Shown: in pieces, positions 29,026 through 38,136 of the stretch
Numbering within the stretch: position 1 is the first letter of the stretch
Layout of the letters: every line of letters starts with the position of its first letter
NCBI RefSeq assembly: GCF_020164435.1
Contig: NZ_JAIUDQ010000001.1
Span: 248,001 to 312,000, forward strand
From: Phyllobacterium lublinensis
Lineage (GTDB): Bacteria > Pseudomonadota > Alphaproteobacteria > Rhizobiales > Rhizobiaceae
Length of the DNA: 64,000 nt
Direction of reading: 5' to 3'
The notes under the pieces: model-generated
What the model was told of the DNA's origin: nothing
Database searches by the model: none
What the model saw: only the letters and a program-made list of their open reading frames with translations
Position numbers and translations under genes: made by a program

Positions 29026-30993
29026 ATGAAGTATTGGATTCCGATAATTTCGACATTTGTCTTGCTGGCTGGTTGCGATGGGGATTCCGGCAAGAGCGAA
29101 GCCGACGGTACATTTACCACGGCGCAGCTCGATCCCCCGATCAAGGCTCGGGAAAATCCGGAGAAAGATAAGTCCATCAAGACCCTCGCTCTCAGTCTGC
29201 CCGAGGATCATGTGGTGGAAGACAGGAACGCTTATAGCGCGGCAGCGAATGCGAGCCTTCCGCGAGAGGCTGTGGACGAGACACCCGCGGTCAAAAATCA
29301 CCAGGCAATGATCGACGGCAAGCTGATCAGGTACACTGCCTCCGCGGGCCACCTCATTTCCTATGCGCCGAATAAAACCGTTGCGCAGGCCTCTCTGTTC
29401 TATATGGCCTATACGAGGCAGGACTTGCCGAAAGAAAATCGCCCGGTGACGTTCTTCTGGAATGGAGGTCCAGGCAATTCATATGTCTGGTTGCAACTGG
29501 GCTCGTGGGCCCCGAAGCAACTCAAGATTTTTGCCCGGGATTTTTCAAAGAGCGAGAAGGATGGTTTTTCGTGGATCGACAATGCCGAAACGCTTCTCGA
29601 CAAGACTGACCTTGTGTTCGTCGATCCGCCCGGAACAGGATTCTCGCAGGCAATCGCACCCTACAGGAACAGCGACTTCTGGAGCGTGGAGGCCGATGCG
29701 CTGTTAAATCACGACTTTATCGTGCGTTTCGGCGATCGGTTCGGACGCCAGCGCTCGCCGAAGTTTCTCTTTGGCGACACCTTTGATGGCATCCGCCTGC
29801 CGATCGTGGCCAATCTGCTGGTGGCTGGCAAGAGCAGCACTTCCGGGGCTGACAAGAATGGCAAGAAGCCTGTTGCACTGTCGGGGCTCGTTCTGAGTTC
29901 GCCCATGCTGGACTTGCGTACCAACTGCGGCCAGAGCAGCGATGCCAGCTGTGCGGGCTATCTGCCTTCCTATGCCATGGTGGCTGATTTCCACGGCAAA
30001 ACAACCAGCCGAGGAGCCGCATCCGCACAGGAATACATAGACAAGCTGCGCATATTCGTTGCTGAGACCTACGATCCTGCGCGCAAGATCTGGTATTCGC
30101 CCGAGCTGACCAGGGCAAAGGCCGTACTTGCTGAGGCCGTCAGCCAATACGGCCACATGACCAGTCTATGGTCAAATGCCGCCAGTGCCCGTCAATGGGC
30201 TCTCAATGTGGAGACGCGGCCGAATGCCATCGACGAAGCAACCAAACTCGCAAGAGTGCTTCTTGCCGATGATGCGGAACGGGTCCGGTTCGTTCTGGGA
30301 TTCTTGGCTGATCCACTGGATGCGCTGAAGCAATTCGTTGCCGACGCGAAACAACAGGTCGAGACGGCCTTGACGCCTGCATGGCGGGACTTTGCGCAGA
30401 CCCAGGCGGGTACAGCCTTGTTCAAGGATATGACGAGCATTACCGGGCTCGATGCCGATTGGCTCCGCGAGTTGGACATCTCCCCGATTCAATTCCGGGA
30501 CAGACTCTTCCCCCGCGACAATCTCGATCTCCTTGACGCCCGGCTGACCGGCTCCAGCCCATGGATTCCCGCAGCCGAACTTGATTCCAGTCCTCAGTTT
30601 GCCGATGCAATCCGGACCGTCCTGCCTGACATGTTCAACTATCGTCACACATCGCCCTACAGGCTCGGCCACAACATCATGCGCCCCTCCTGGCGGTTCG
30701 AGCGCGAACAGCAATCCTTCGAGACTGGGCTTCCGGATCTCGCCAGGACATTGGATAGCGACCCGTCGGTAAGGGTGCTCGCTTTGCACGGTTACTACGA
30801 TCTGCTCACGCCGTTCCATCAGACCGAGCTCGATCTCGCTCGTGCCGGCTTGAGCGATCGCGTCCCGGTCGAAGTCTACGAAGGCGGGCACCTGTTTTTC
30901 CATGATGACAAGGGGCGCGCTCAGGCGAGCAAGAGGCTCGATGCCTTCTATGACGGCCCGAACCCTACCAGATCACCTGTCGTGTTGAATTAG
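29026..30993 (+). CDS. S10 serine-carboxypeptidase-like lipoprotein with altered nucleophile
   Basis: The 655-residue protein has a lipoprotein signal with lipobox LAGC (Cys17). An alpha/beta-hydrolase of the S10 type follows: FFWNGGPGN (oxyanion region, residues 147-150), DPPGTGFSQA, the elbow, and late HGYYDLLTP (Asp592) and YEGGHLFFHDD (His622). At the nucleophile elbow the usual G-E-S-Y-x-G reads G-D-T-F-D-G (250-255), so Thr252 replaces the catalytic serine. It is therefore either inactive or works with threonine. AT-richer flanks and low similarity to its neighbours' functions suggest accessory status. Exported, probably periplasmic and membrane-anchored. Confidence 0.8.
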   Translation: MKYWIPIISTFVLLAGCDGDSGKSEADGTFTTAQLDPPIKARENPEKDKSIKTLALSLPEDHVVEDRNAYSAAANASLPREAVDETPAVKNHQAMIDGKLIRYTASAGHLISYAPNKTVAQASLFYMAYTRQDLPKENRPVTFFWNGGPGNSYVWLQLGSWAPKQLKIFARDFSKSEKDGFSWIDNAETLLDKTDLVFVDPPGTGFSQAIAPYRNSDFWSVEADALLNHDFIVRFGDRFGRQRSPKFLFGDTFDGIRLPIVANLLVAGKSSTSGADKNGKKPVALSGLVLSSPMLDLRTNCGQSSDASCAGYLPSYAMVADFHGKTTSRGAASAQEYIDKLRIFVAETYDPARKIWYSPELTRAKAVLAEAVSQYGHMTSLWSNAASARQWALNVETRPNAIDEATKLARVLLADDAERVRFVLGFLADPLDALKQFVADAKQQVETALTPAWRDFAQTQAGTALFKDMTSITGLDADWLRELDISPIQFRDRLFPRDNLDLLDARLTGSSPWIPAAELDSSPQFADAIRTVLPDMFNYRHTSPYRLGHNIMRPSWRFEREQQSFETGLPDLARTLDSDPSVRVLALHGYYDLLTPFHQTELDLARAGLSDRVPVEVYEGGHLFFHDDKGRAQASKRLDAFYDGPNPTRSPVVLN

Positions 30994-31006
30994 GTCCAAT
31001 GGACAT

Positions 31007-32095
31007 TCAGGTTTCGGGCGTGGCAATGGCAGACCCCTTGCCGGGATTGCTATGCGCGCCCGATCCGCCCAGTTCCTTCCTGATCACCGGTGCCACTTTC
31101 GTGCCGTAGAGTTCGATCGCCCTGAGCGTGTTGCTGTGCGGCAGGCTGCCGAGGTCGATCTGCAGCAGGAAACGGTCATGCTTGAAATAGCTGTGCTGCA
31201 GCATGATCTTGTCGATGACCTCCTGCGGCGAACCTACCAGCAGGGCGCCGCGCGGCGTGCGTCCGGCCTCGAACTGTGTGCGATTGCTCGGCGGCCAGCC
31301 GCGCTCGCGACCGATCTTGGTCATGACGACCTCATAGCTTGGCCAATATTCGTCGGAGGCGGCCTGTGATGTCTCCGCCACGTAGCCGTGCGAATTGATG
31401 CTCACCTGCAGCTTTTCGGGTGCATGGCCTGCCTTCGCGCCGGCTTCGCGATACAGCTCGACCAGCGGCATGAAACGGTGCGGCTCTCCGCCAATGATCG
31501 CCACCGCCAGCGGCAGGCCGAGCGTGCCGGCGCGGATCACCGATTCCGGCGTGCCGCCAACGGCAATCCAGACGGGCAGGGGATTTTGAAGCGGCCGCGG
31601 ATAAACGCCAAGATTGTTCAGCGGCGCACGCAGATTGCCGCTCCAGGTGACGCGCTCGCTCGCCCGCAACTTCAGGAGCAGATCGAGTTTTTCCGCGAAG
31701 AGTTCATCGTAGTCGTTGAGATTATACCCGAACAAGGGAAAGGATTCGATGAACGATCCGCGACCGGCCATGATCTCGGCCCGGCCGGACGAGATCAGGT
31801 CGAGCGTGGCATATTCCTGGAACACGCGAACCGGATCGTCGGAGCTCAAGACCGTTACCGCGCTGGTCAACCGGATGTTCTTTGTGCGCGCCGCTCCCGC
31901 TGCCAGTACAACTGCAGGTGTCGAGATGACGAAATCCGGCCGGTGATGCTCACCCACGCCGAACACATCCAGACCGACCTGGTCCGCGAGCTCCATTTCC
32001 TCGATGAGGTTCTGCATGCGCTGGTGCGCGTCGATGGCGACGCCCGTTGCGGGATCCGGGCTCGTGCCCGCAAATGTATAGATGCCAAGTTCCAT
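31007..32095 (-). CDS. Luciferase-like (LLM class) flavin-dependent oxidoreductase
   Basis: From ATG 32095 the 362-residue protein shows the bacterial-luciferase TIM-barrel pattern: MELGIYTF start, [21 protein letters not shown] (key part GEHHRPDF), [16 protein letters not shown], and [11 protein letters not shown]. Such enzymes use FMNH2 to oxidise varied substrates, including alkanes, nitriles and sulfonates; no substrate can be named here. The reading frame extends to 32161, but homology begins at MELGIY. It lies convergent with the S10-like gene, 13 bases away. Confidence 0.87.
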   Translation of the reverse strand: MELGIYTFAGTSPDPATGVAIDAHQRMQNLIEEMELADQVGLDVFGVGEHHRPDFVISTPAVVLAAGAARTKNIRLTSAVTVLSSDDPVRVFQEYATLDLISSGRAEIMAGRGSFIESFPLFGYNLNDYDELFAEKLDLLLKLRASERVTWSGNLRAPLNNLGVYPRPLQNPLPVWIAVGGTPESVIRAGTLGLPLAVAIIGGEPHRFMPLVELYREAGAKAGHAPEKLQVSINSHGYVAETSQAASDEYWPSYEVVMTKIGRERGWPPSNRTQFEAGRTPRGALLVGSPQEVIDKIMLQHSYFKHDRFLLQIDLGSLPHSNTLRAIELYGTKVAPVIRKELGGSGAHSNPGKGSAIATPET

Positions 32096-32223
32096 GGTGC
32101 GGCCTTCGTTTGATCGTTGCTGCACAATTAAGCACAGCTCCGCTAGAAGTGAAGGACGCACCTTATGGTTGCCGAGGCACCGGAAGGATACCGGCGTTCA
32201 GACCGCCGCACCTGCCCATTGCA

Positions 32224-32865
32224 TCAATAAGCCACGGTAAAGCGCGCTCTGCTGTGCTGCGGCTTTTCCGCCTCGTCCACGATCGCCACAGCCAAGTCCC
32301 GCACGCTGATCGCACTCTTGCCCTCGGCATCGAATATCGGATGGTCCTTGCCGAGGCGGTACTTGCCCGTGCGCTCACCGGGTGCGAGGGCAAAGGGCGG
32401 GGATATGAAACTCCAGTCAAGGTCGGTTTCGCCGCGCAGGTCGTCCAATGCTTGCCGGGCGCCGAGGGCGCCTTCCAGATACTCCGCGGGGAAGGTGATG
32501 TCATCGACGAACTGGCCGCCATTCGCCTTGAGGAGGCTGCCCGCACCGCCGATGACGATAAGGCGGCTTATATCAGCCTGCTTGGTTGCCTGAGTGATCG
32601 ACTTGCTGGCCTTGATATGAATATCCTTGATGTTCGGGTTGCCCCAGCCGGGATTATACGCGGAGACGACGATATCATGCCCCTTCAGCTTGGCGGCAAG
32701 GTCCGTGGTATTCAAGGCATCCACCTCGACTCCCGTGACGCCATCCAGATTTTCAACCTTGCTCGGGTTGCGAACCAGGGCAGTGACAACATGGCCGCGC
32801 GAAACGGCTTCCTTGCGGACTTCCTGGCCGACAAAGCCGGTGGCGCCGATCAATGCAATTTTCAT
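32224..32865 (-). CDS. NAD(P)-binding NmrA/YwnB-like reductase
   Basis: This 213-residue atypical short-chain dehydrogenase has the Rossmann motif GATGFVGQEV at residues 7-16, VTALVRNPSKV (cofactor selectivity strand), and VSAYNPGW. A segment RLIVIGGAGSL is typical of YwnB/NmrA relatives, which act as redox sensors or quinone reductases. It is divergent from an HxlR regulator, a common pairing in which the regulator responds to quinones or electrophiles. The substrate is unknown. Confidence 0.84.
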   Translation of the reverse strand: MKIALIGATGFVGQEVRKEAVSRGHVVTALVRNPSKVENLDGVTGVEVDALNTTDLAAKLKGHDIVVSAYNPGWGNPNIKDIHIKASKSITQATKQADISRLIVIGGAGSLLKANGGQFVDDITFPAEYLEGALGARQALDDLRGETDLDWSFISPPFALAPGERTGKYRLGKDHPIFDAEGKSAISVRDLAVAIVDEAEKPQHSRARFTVAY

Positions 32866-32895
32866 CGAAATGCTCCTTTGATGCGGGTACGCATC

Positions 32896-32918
32896 GTTAT
32901 CTGGTTACCAATAATAAC
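32896..32918. promoter_or_regulatory. Candidate operator between the reductase and HxlR genes
   Basis: TGGTTACCA (32902-32910) is a palindrome, flanked by GTTAT (32896-32900) and ATAAC (32914-32918), another inverted pair. It lies 31 bases before the reductase start, which suits a dimeric HxlR-type repressor. Confidence 0.4.
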
Positions 32919-33011
32919 TAAATATGCTAGAAGCGGGACGAGGAGAAGAACGCACCTTTTCCGTTTCAGGGAACATCAAGGTAACTGCCCGCAGACAGAG
33001 GAATATCTGAC

Positions 33012-33425
33012 ATGAGCATTCATGCAAGGACCGAAGGCGACGTACCCCTTCTGGAAACCATGCCGGCGATGGAATGGGACGGCAATTCGTGTCCAATGCG
33101 CGAAGTGCTCGACATCATTGGCGATACCTGGAGCTTGCTGACGATCATCAACCTCCAGTCCGGTCCGCGCCGTTTCAATGTATTGCGCCGCATGATCGAG
33201 GGAATCTCGCAACGCATGCTCACCGTAACGCTTCGTTCGCTGGAACGTGATGGCCTGGTGACACGCACCGTCAAGCCGACCTCTCCTCCGGAGGTAACCT
33301 ATGCCCTGACGGAAATCGGCCATTCGATCGCCGGGCCGATAGGCGCGCTTGGCGATTGGGCGGTAAAGAACCGCGATCACCTGCGGGCAGCGCGGAAAGT
33401 ATTCGACGAATCCGATGCGGGTTAG
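33012..33425 (+). CDS. HxlR family transcriptional regulator
   Basis: The 137-residue protein has the HxlR winged helix: CPMREVLDIIGDTWSLLTI near residue 27, then GPRRFNVLRRMIEGISQRML and LERDGLVTR. The cysteine in the CPM motif is often the redox or electrophile sensor in this family (as in HypR and QorR). It is divergent from the NmrA-like reductase, its likely target. Ribosome site GAGG lies upstream of the ATG. Confidence 0.9.
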   Translation: MSIHARTEGDVPLLETMPAMEWDGNSCPMREVLDIIGDTWSLLTIINLQSGPRRFNVLRRMIEGISQRMLTVTLRSLERDGLVTRTVKPTSPPEVTYALTEIGHSIAGPIGALGDWAVKNRDHLRAARKVFDESDAG

Positions 33426-33546
33426 ATGCGCCACGCACAGCACCTTGGCCTGCTCCAGCAAGCTTCATCCTGACCACGCCACTTTGGAACCCCCGCCAAT
33501 GCTTCGCGTTTTCCCACCTGTGCACCATCTCACAGGGAGAACAGTG

Positions 33547-33735
33547 ATGCCTGCAAAATCCCAAGCCCAGCAAAAGGCAGCCGGTGCGGCGCTGTCGGCC
33601 AAGCGCGGCCAGACCAAGAAGAGCGAACTCAAGGGTGCGTCGAAAAGCATGTACGATTCCATGAGCGAAAAGCAGCTGGAAGAATTTGCCGAGACCGACC
33701 GCAAGAACCTGCCCAAGAAAAAGACCAAGCATTAG
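33547..33735 (+). CDS. DUF3008 family small basic protein
   Basis: The 62-residue protein (MPAKSQAQQKAAGAALSAKR start, then GASKSMYDSMSEKQLEEFA and a lysine-rich end) matches DUF3008, small soluble proteins common in alphaproteobacteria and of unknown function. GGGAGA precedes ATG 33547. The GASKSM and EFA segments are the conserved part. Confidence 0.82.
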   Translation: MPAKSQAQQKAAGAALSAKRGQTKKSELKGASKSMYDSMSEKQLEEFAETDRKNLPKKKTKH

Positions 33736-33782
33736 ACCAGTTCGGATATTGCCCTCATGCCATCGGGTGCGCGCATGCTCAG

Positions 33783-34790
33783 TCACTGGCAGATGCGCGC
33801 TTCGCATTTTCTGCCGTGGCAGCCAAGATCGAGATGCAGATTGCCCTGATGGGCCGCGTCGCCGTCCGGTCCGATCACTGTCATGAAGCGATCGCAACTC
33901 GCCTTGTGCAGCGCGCGCCAGAATGTCTGTTCCTCCGGCTTGCCTTTCCAGCCTGAACCAAGTTCCGTTGTCTTTCCGTTCCTGAACTTGAACGAGACGA
34001 TGTCGACGGCGTTGGCAAAGGCATGTTCCGAGACGCGCCCCTTGTGACCATTATTGACCTTGCGGCACTGGTAGTCGGAGCCCGTCGTGATGCTTTCGAT
34101 CTCGGCGCCGAAATTTGCCTGGGCTTCCTTTTGCACATCGACGACCCAGTTGGCCAATGTACCCGCCATGGCGCAATTGGTCGTGATGGGCGCTGCGAGC
34201 TTCACGGGATTGTCCTTGCCTATGGCCGTGATCTTCAGTGGCGAGCGCTCGCCGCACATGCCCTCGGACAAGGGCGGGGTGAGCTCACCCTTGACTTCTC
34301 CGTTCATCAATGCCGGGCAGGCGTTCTGGTAGACCCGGTCGTGCGATACCGAGGGATCCGCCTTTTCGACGCTGTCCTCATGTTCAGGCTTCGGCTCGTC
34401 CTTGCCCGCTGTTTCGGATTTCGGCAACGGGTTCGGGCCGAGCTGCTCACCAGCACTGGCTGGCTCCTTGGGTTTTTCGGCAGGTTTGGTTTCCGGCGCC
34501 GGCCGTTGCCCGGGCAGTGGCGTTTGCGGGTCCGCCTTCTCCATTTCTTCGGCAGGCTTCTCAACGGGCTTCGGCGCCTGCGCGGCTTCGGCACGAGGGT
34601 TGTCTATGGGCACAGGCGGCACGGCGGGCAGGGCAACAACCGGCGGTCGTACGACCTTTGCGCGGTGCCCACGCCGGTGCCGCGCGTCAGCATCAACCGC
34701 AGAGGTGATCAGCATCGTACTTGCAATACAGGTTGTGAGGGATAGAAGAACGAGTGTCGAGAAACGCGATTGCCGCGAGAATAGGGTCAT
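33783..34790 (-). CDS. Extensin-like family protein
   Basis: The 335-residue protein has an N-terminal signal or anchor (about residues 10-30), then about 110 residues rich in Pro, Ala, Glu and Lys, and a C-terminal extensin-like domain. That domain carries CRKVNNGHKGRVSEHAFANA (key part SEHAFANAVDI) and GNLHLDL, with several paired cysteines. Such domains resemble M15 peptidases, with His and Asp ligands, and are thought to act on the cell wall. The proline-rich part would span the periplasm. The biochemical role is not proven. Confidence 0.86.
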   Translation of the reverse strand: MTLFSRQSRFSTLVLLSLTTCIASTMLITSAVDADARHRRGHRAKVVRPPVVALPAVPPVPIDNPRAEAAQAPKPVEKPAEEMEKADPQTPLPGQRPAPETKPAEKPKEPASAGEQLGPNPLPKSETAGKDEPKPEHEDSVEKADPSVSHDRVYQNACPALMNGEVKGELTPPLSEGMCGERSPLKITAIGKDNPVKLAAPITTNCAMAGTLANWVVDVQKEAQANFGAEIESITTGSDYQCRKVNNGHKGRVSEHAFANAVDIVSFKFRNGKTTELGSGWKGKPEEQTFWRALHKASCDRFMTVIGPDGDAAHQGNLHLDLGCHGRKCEARICQ

Positions 34791-34884
34791 TACCGGCTCT
34801 ACTCCTGTTGAGCGTTCAAGCCTAACGCCTCAAATGCGGCATCGGTTTCAATTTATGTGATCCGGTGAAACATGGGCGCACCGC

Positions 34885-34913
34885 TTGACATCGCCTAACC
34901 TTCCCACTAGAAG
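34885..34913 (+). promoter_or_regulatory. Candidate sigma-70 promoter of rpsD
   Basis: A consensus -35 box TTGACA (34885-34890) and TAGAAG (34908-34913) are separated by 17 bases. The box lies about 175 bases before the rpsD start, leaving a long leader in which an S4 feedback site could lie. Confidence 0.55.
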
Positions 34914-35088
34914 CCACCCCAGCGCAGGGCCCGAACGGCTCTGCGTTTCATTTGACGTGTCCCGTGAGTGATTTCGCAAAGCGTGCGTGAATCATTCTGT
35001 CAGTCTTCACACACAGGAGGCAGAGGAGGGCGCGTTTCCTTGAACCGGAGTGTGAGCTTCGGTTCGTATTTGTTTGAAAGGAAATGCG

Positions 35089-35706
35089 ATGAGCAAGCGC
35101 GAATCGTCCAAGTATAAAATTGACCGCCGTCTCGGCGAAAACATCTGGGGCCGCCCGAAGTCCCCGGTTAACCGCCGTGAATATGGCCCCGGCCAGCACG
35201 GCCAGCGCCGCAAGAGCAAGCTTTCCGACTTCGGCGTGCAGCTGCGCGCGAAGCAGAAGCTCAAGGGCTTCTACGGCGATATTTCGGAAAAGCAGTTCCG
35301 CAAGACCTATGAGGAAGCAGCTCGCCGCAAGGGCGACACCGGCGAACAGCTGATCGGCCTGCTCGAGTCGCGTCTCGATGCGATCGTATACCGCGCCAAG
35401 TTCGTTCCGACGATCTTCGCTGCGCGTCAGTTCGTCAATCACGGCCATGTCAACGTAAACGGCCGTCGCACCAACATCCAGTCCTACATCTGCAAGGCTG
35501 GCGACGTGATCGAAGTGCGCGAGAAGTCGAAGCAGCTCGTCATCGTCCTCGAGTCGGTTCAGCTTGCTGAGCGCGATGTTCCTGAGTACCTCGAAGTCGA
35601 TCACAACAAGATGGTTGCCAAGTACAACCGCGTTCCGGCCTTCTCCGACGTGCCGTACGCCGTGCAGATGGAACCGAACCTGGTTGTCGAATTCTATTCG
35701 CGTTAA
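35089..35706 (+). CDS. rpsD: 30S ribosomal protein S4
   Basis: S4 starts assembly of the small subunit by binding 16S rRNA. The 205-residue protein has the expected opening [20 protein letters not shown] (key part KYKIDRRLG) and an S4 RNA-binding domain (about 95-155, [30 protein letters not shown]). ATG 35089 has AAAGGA upstream. As in other rhizobia it stands alone rather than in the alpha operon. A strong terminator follows. Confidence 0.98.
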   Translation: MSKRESSKYKIDRRLGENIWGRPKSPVNRREYGPGQHGQRRKSKLSDFGVQLRAKQKLKGFYGDISEKQFRKTYEEAARRKGDTGEQLIGLLESRLDAIVYRAKFVPTIFAARQFVNHGHVNVNGRRTNIQSYICKAGDVIEVREKSKQLVIVLESVQLAERDVPEYLEVDHNKMVAKYNRVPAFSDVPYAVQMEPNLVVEFYSR

Positions 35707-35728
35707 TCAGATCGAAGTTTTAGAAAAG

Positions 35729-35760
35729 AGCCGCCGGAGAAATCCTGGCGGCTTTTTTTT
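35729..35760 (+). terminator. Intrinsic terminator of rpsD
   Basis: AGCCGCC and GGCGGCT pair around a short loop and are followed by eight T residues. The next gene starts 16 bases later. Confidence 0.92.
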
Positions 35761-35775
35761 CAACTGGAGTTTTGC

Positions 35776-36705
35776 ATGACTGACCTTCAGGCTGTTGTCG
35801 ATAGTGTCTATGGCGATCTTGCCGGCCGGATCGGCGAGGGCAAGCTTGCCGATTACATTCCCGAGCTTGCCACGGTCGATCCCATGCAGTTTGGCATCGC
35901 TCTGGTCACCGTGGACGGGCAGGTCCATACGGCAGGCGACGCCGAAACAGCCTTCTCCATTCAAAGTATCTCGAAGGTCTTCACACTTACCCTTGCGCTC
36001 GGCAAGATCGGCGACGGCCTGTGGAAACGTGTCGGGCGCGAGCCCTCGGGCAATGCCTTCAACTCCATAGTCCAGCTTGAGCAGGAACGGGGCAAGCCGC
36101 GCAATCCATTCATCAATGCGGGAGCGATTGCGGTCGCAGATGTCGTGCTGGCCGGGCACCTTCCCAAGGAAGCTATTGGTGAGATCGTGCAGTTCATCCG
36201 CCACGTTTCAAATGACGATTCGATCGCGATCGACCACAACGTCGCCCGTTCCGAAACACAGACCGGCTACCGCAATGTGGCCCTGGCCAACTTCATGCGG
36301 TCCTTCGGCAATCTCAACCATCCTGTCGAACATGTTCTGGGTGTCTACTTCCACCATTGCGCCATCGCCATGTCGTGCCGCCAGCTTGCCCATGCCGGTC
36401 TTTATCTTGCCGCCGCCGGCCGCAACCCGCTCAACGGCGGCAGTGTGGTTTCTTCAAGCCGCGCCCGCCGCATCAACGCACTGATGCTGATGTGCGGGCA
36501 CTATGATGGTTCAGGGGATTTTGCCTATCGTGTCGGCCTGCCGGGCAAGAGTGGCGTCGGCGGAGGCATTCTTGCCATAGCGCCGGGCAAGGCATCGATT
36601 GCCGTCTGGTCGCCGGGCCTGAACGACGTGGGCAATTCACTGCTCGGTTCAGCAGCACTCGAACTGCTGGCACAGCGCACCGGCTGGTCGGTGTTCGGGC
36701 AATAG
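35776..36705 (+). CDS. glsA: Glutaminase
   Basis: It hydrolyses glutamine to glutamate and ammonia. The 309-residue protein belongs to the beta-lactamase-like glutaminase family. The catalytic Ser-x-x-Lys is in [10 protein letters not shown] near residue 63, NPFINAGAI near 115, then [10 protein letters not shown] and [10 protein letters not shown]. It has only the catalytic domain. It follows the rpsD terminator closely, so it needs its own promoter or relies on read-through. Confidence 0.95.
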   Translation: MTDLQAVVDSVYGDLAGRIGEGKLADYIPELATVDPMQFGIALVTVDGQVHTAGDAETAFSIQSISKVFTLTLALGKIGDGLWKRVGREPSGNAFNSIVQLEQERGKPRNPFINAGAIAVADVVLAGHLPKEAIGEIVQFIRHVSNDDSIAIDHNVARSETQTGYRNVALANFMRSFGNLNHPVEHVLGVYFHHCAIAMSCRQLAHAGLYLAAAGRNPLNGGSVVSSSRARRINALMLMCGHYDGSGDFAYRVGLPGKSGVGGGILAIAPGKASIAVWSPGLNDVGNSLLGSAALELLAQRTGWSVFGQ

Positions 36706-36713
36706 CGCTCTGC

Positions 36714-36754
36714 CTTTCCGTCATCCTCGGGCTTGACCCGAGGATGACGGAAAG
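36714..36754. repeat. Perfect 18-base inverted repeat of REP type
   Basis: CTTTCCGTCATCCTCGGG (36714-36731) pairs exactly with 36737-36754 around the loop CTTGA. No T run follows. Palindromes with TCATCCTCGGG are widespread between genes in rhizobia. It may still halt glsA transcripts. Confidence 0.75.
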
Positions 36755-36849
36755 AGGTGTGGCGGCGATTAAAGCAAAAACTGAAAAGGTCTAGAAGCTC
36801 TTGCGTTCCAGCCGCTACCTTGTCAATGAAAGCGCAACGAGGTGTTCGA

Positions 36850-37692
36850 ATGACCGTTCATGATCAGGAACTGACCGACGCGGCCGGTTGCCACCCGATG
36901 TTTCTGGGTGTGCCGTCCAGCGTGGAGTTCAACAAGCTGCGCAAGCGTCTGTTGCGCAATGCGCGTCAGGCGCTCGATGATTTCGCCATGGTCAAGCCCG
37001 GCGAGCGCTGGCTGGTCGGGCTGTCCGGCGGCAAGGATTCCTACGGACTGCTGGCGCTGCTGCTTGATCTCAAATGGCGGGGTCTGTTGCCGGTGGAATT
37101 GCTCGCGTGCAATCTCGACCAGGGCCAGCCCAATTTTCCAAAACACATCCTGCCGGATTTCCTCAAAGCGCACGGCATCGAGCATCGCATCGAATATCGC
37201 GACACCTATTCGGTGGTGACAGACAAGATTGCCGAAAACCAGACCTATTGCTCACTCTGTTCGCGGCTGCGTCGCGGACATCTTTATCGTGTGGCCCGGG
37301 AAGAGGGGTGTTCGGCGCTGGTGCTCGGCCACCATCGCGAGGACATCGTCGAAACCTTCCTCATGAACCTTTTCCATGGCGGGCGCCTCGCTGCCATGCC
37401 GCCCAAACTCGTCAATGACGAGGGCGATCTGATGCTGCTGAGGCCGCTCAGCTATTGTGCCGAGGACGATCTTGAGAAATTTGCCGCGGCCATGCAATTT
37501 CCGATCATTCCCTGCGACCTCTGCGGGAGCCAGGATGGGCTGCAGCGCAACATGATGAAGGCGATGCTTGCCGATATTGAAAAGCGCATGCCGGGCCGCA
37601 AGGAAACAATGATCCGGGCCCTGGCCAATACCCGCCCCAGCCACCTGCTCGACCGCAGGATCTTCGACTTTGCTGGTTTGGGTGAGAAATAA
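36850..37692 (+). CDS. ttcA: tRNA-cytidine(32) 2-sulfurtransferase
   Basis: TtcA makes 2-thiocytidine at position 32 of some tRNAs, using an iron-sulfur cluster. The 280-residue protein has the PP-loop SGGKDS at residues 59-64, [14 protein letters not shown] with the CxxC pair, [11 protein letters not shown], and a second cysteine pair in [13 protein letters not shown] 36850 has GAGG upstream; the ATG at 36826 is less likely. The gene stands alone. Confidence 0.95.
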   Translation: MTVHDQELTDAAGCHPMFLGVPSSVEFNKLRKRLLRNARQALDDFAMVKPGERWLVGLSGGKDSYGLLALLLDLKWRGLLPVELLACNLDQGQPNFPKHILPDFLKAHGIEHRIEYRDTYSVVTDKIAENQTYCSLCSRLRRGHLYRVAREEGCSALVLGHHREDIVETFLMNLFHGGRLAAMPPKLVNDEGDLMLLRPLSYCAEDDLEKFAAAMQFPIIPCDLCGSQDGLQRNMMKAMLADIEKRMPGRKETMIRALANTRPSHLLDRRIFDFAGLGEK

Positions 37693-37716
37693 TCACCAGA
37701 TCTGGCAAAACTGCCA

Positions 37717-37770
37717 TTGCGTGGTTCGTAGCTCGACAGGCTCGCTATGATGAAGCTTACCATGAGGGAG
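37717..37770 (+). repeat. Dispersed repeat, long form, copy 8
   Basis: It begins GCGTGGTTCGTAGCTCGACA and ends TTACCATGAGGGAG. It differs from the long form at 17195 at only a few positions, so the long form is a real subtype. Confidence 0.78.
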
Positions 37771-37784
37771 GTGGTGGGCTCGTA

Positions 37785-38032
37785 TTAGGGGAATAGTTTG
37801 ACGATGGCTGCAATGGCCGCAACTGTTGCCACGGAAGTCTCAAAGAAAAACCCGCCCACGCGCACTGTAAGATGGAGCGTTAGCAACTCCAGCGCGGTAT
37901 TGAGATCGGATTTCGTTACGAGTTCGGGATGATGAAATCCCTTGCGGCTTCTGCCTGCGCCTTGGCGAGAGCGGGGCTAAACCCGCCTTGTTCCAATCTC
38001 AACGCGTAACCCAATGTATCAAATGAGATCGT
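37785..38032 (-). pseudogene. Decayed paralogue of the 80-residue protein at 17511-17753
   Basis: On the minus strand, translation gives ISFDTLGYALRLEQGGF and AKAQAEAARDFII, then, one frame over, ELVTKSDLNTALELLTLHLT and a hydrophobic C-terminus ending VKLFP. This matches the plan of the intact protein at 17511 (AIAFDT-GY, A--ARDFI, SELVTKSDL-A). A one-base loss near 37924-37931 breaks the frame, and ACG stands where the start ATG is expected. It is a clear relic of a second family copy. Confidence 0.75.
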
Positions 38033-38136
38033 CCTGATCAGCCCTTCATAACATTTGTGTGTTAGGCAATGGACTTGCGGCCAGCAATTCAACCAAAGTC
38101 GGTTTTCTCAATCGTGGCTCGGATGCGGCCACAGTC

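Larger units (their letters stand above)
37693..38136. other. Gap between convergent ttcA and MFS gene with a repeat and a decayed gene
   Basis: The 444 bases hold one long-form repeat (37717-37770) and a frameshifted gene copy (37785-38032, minus). No intact gene is present. Confidence 0.6.
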
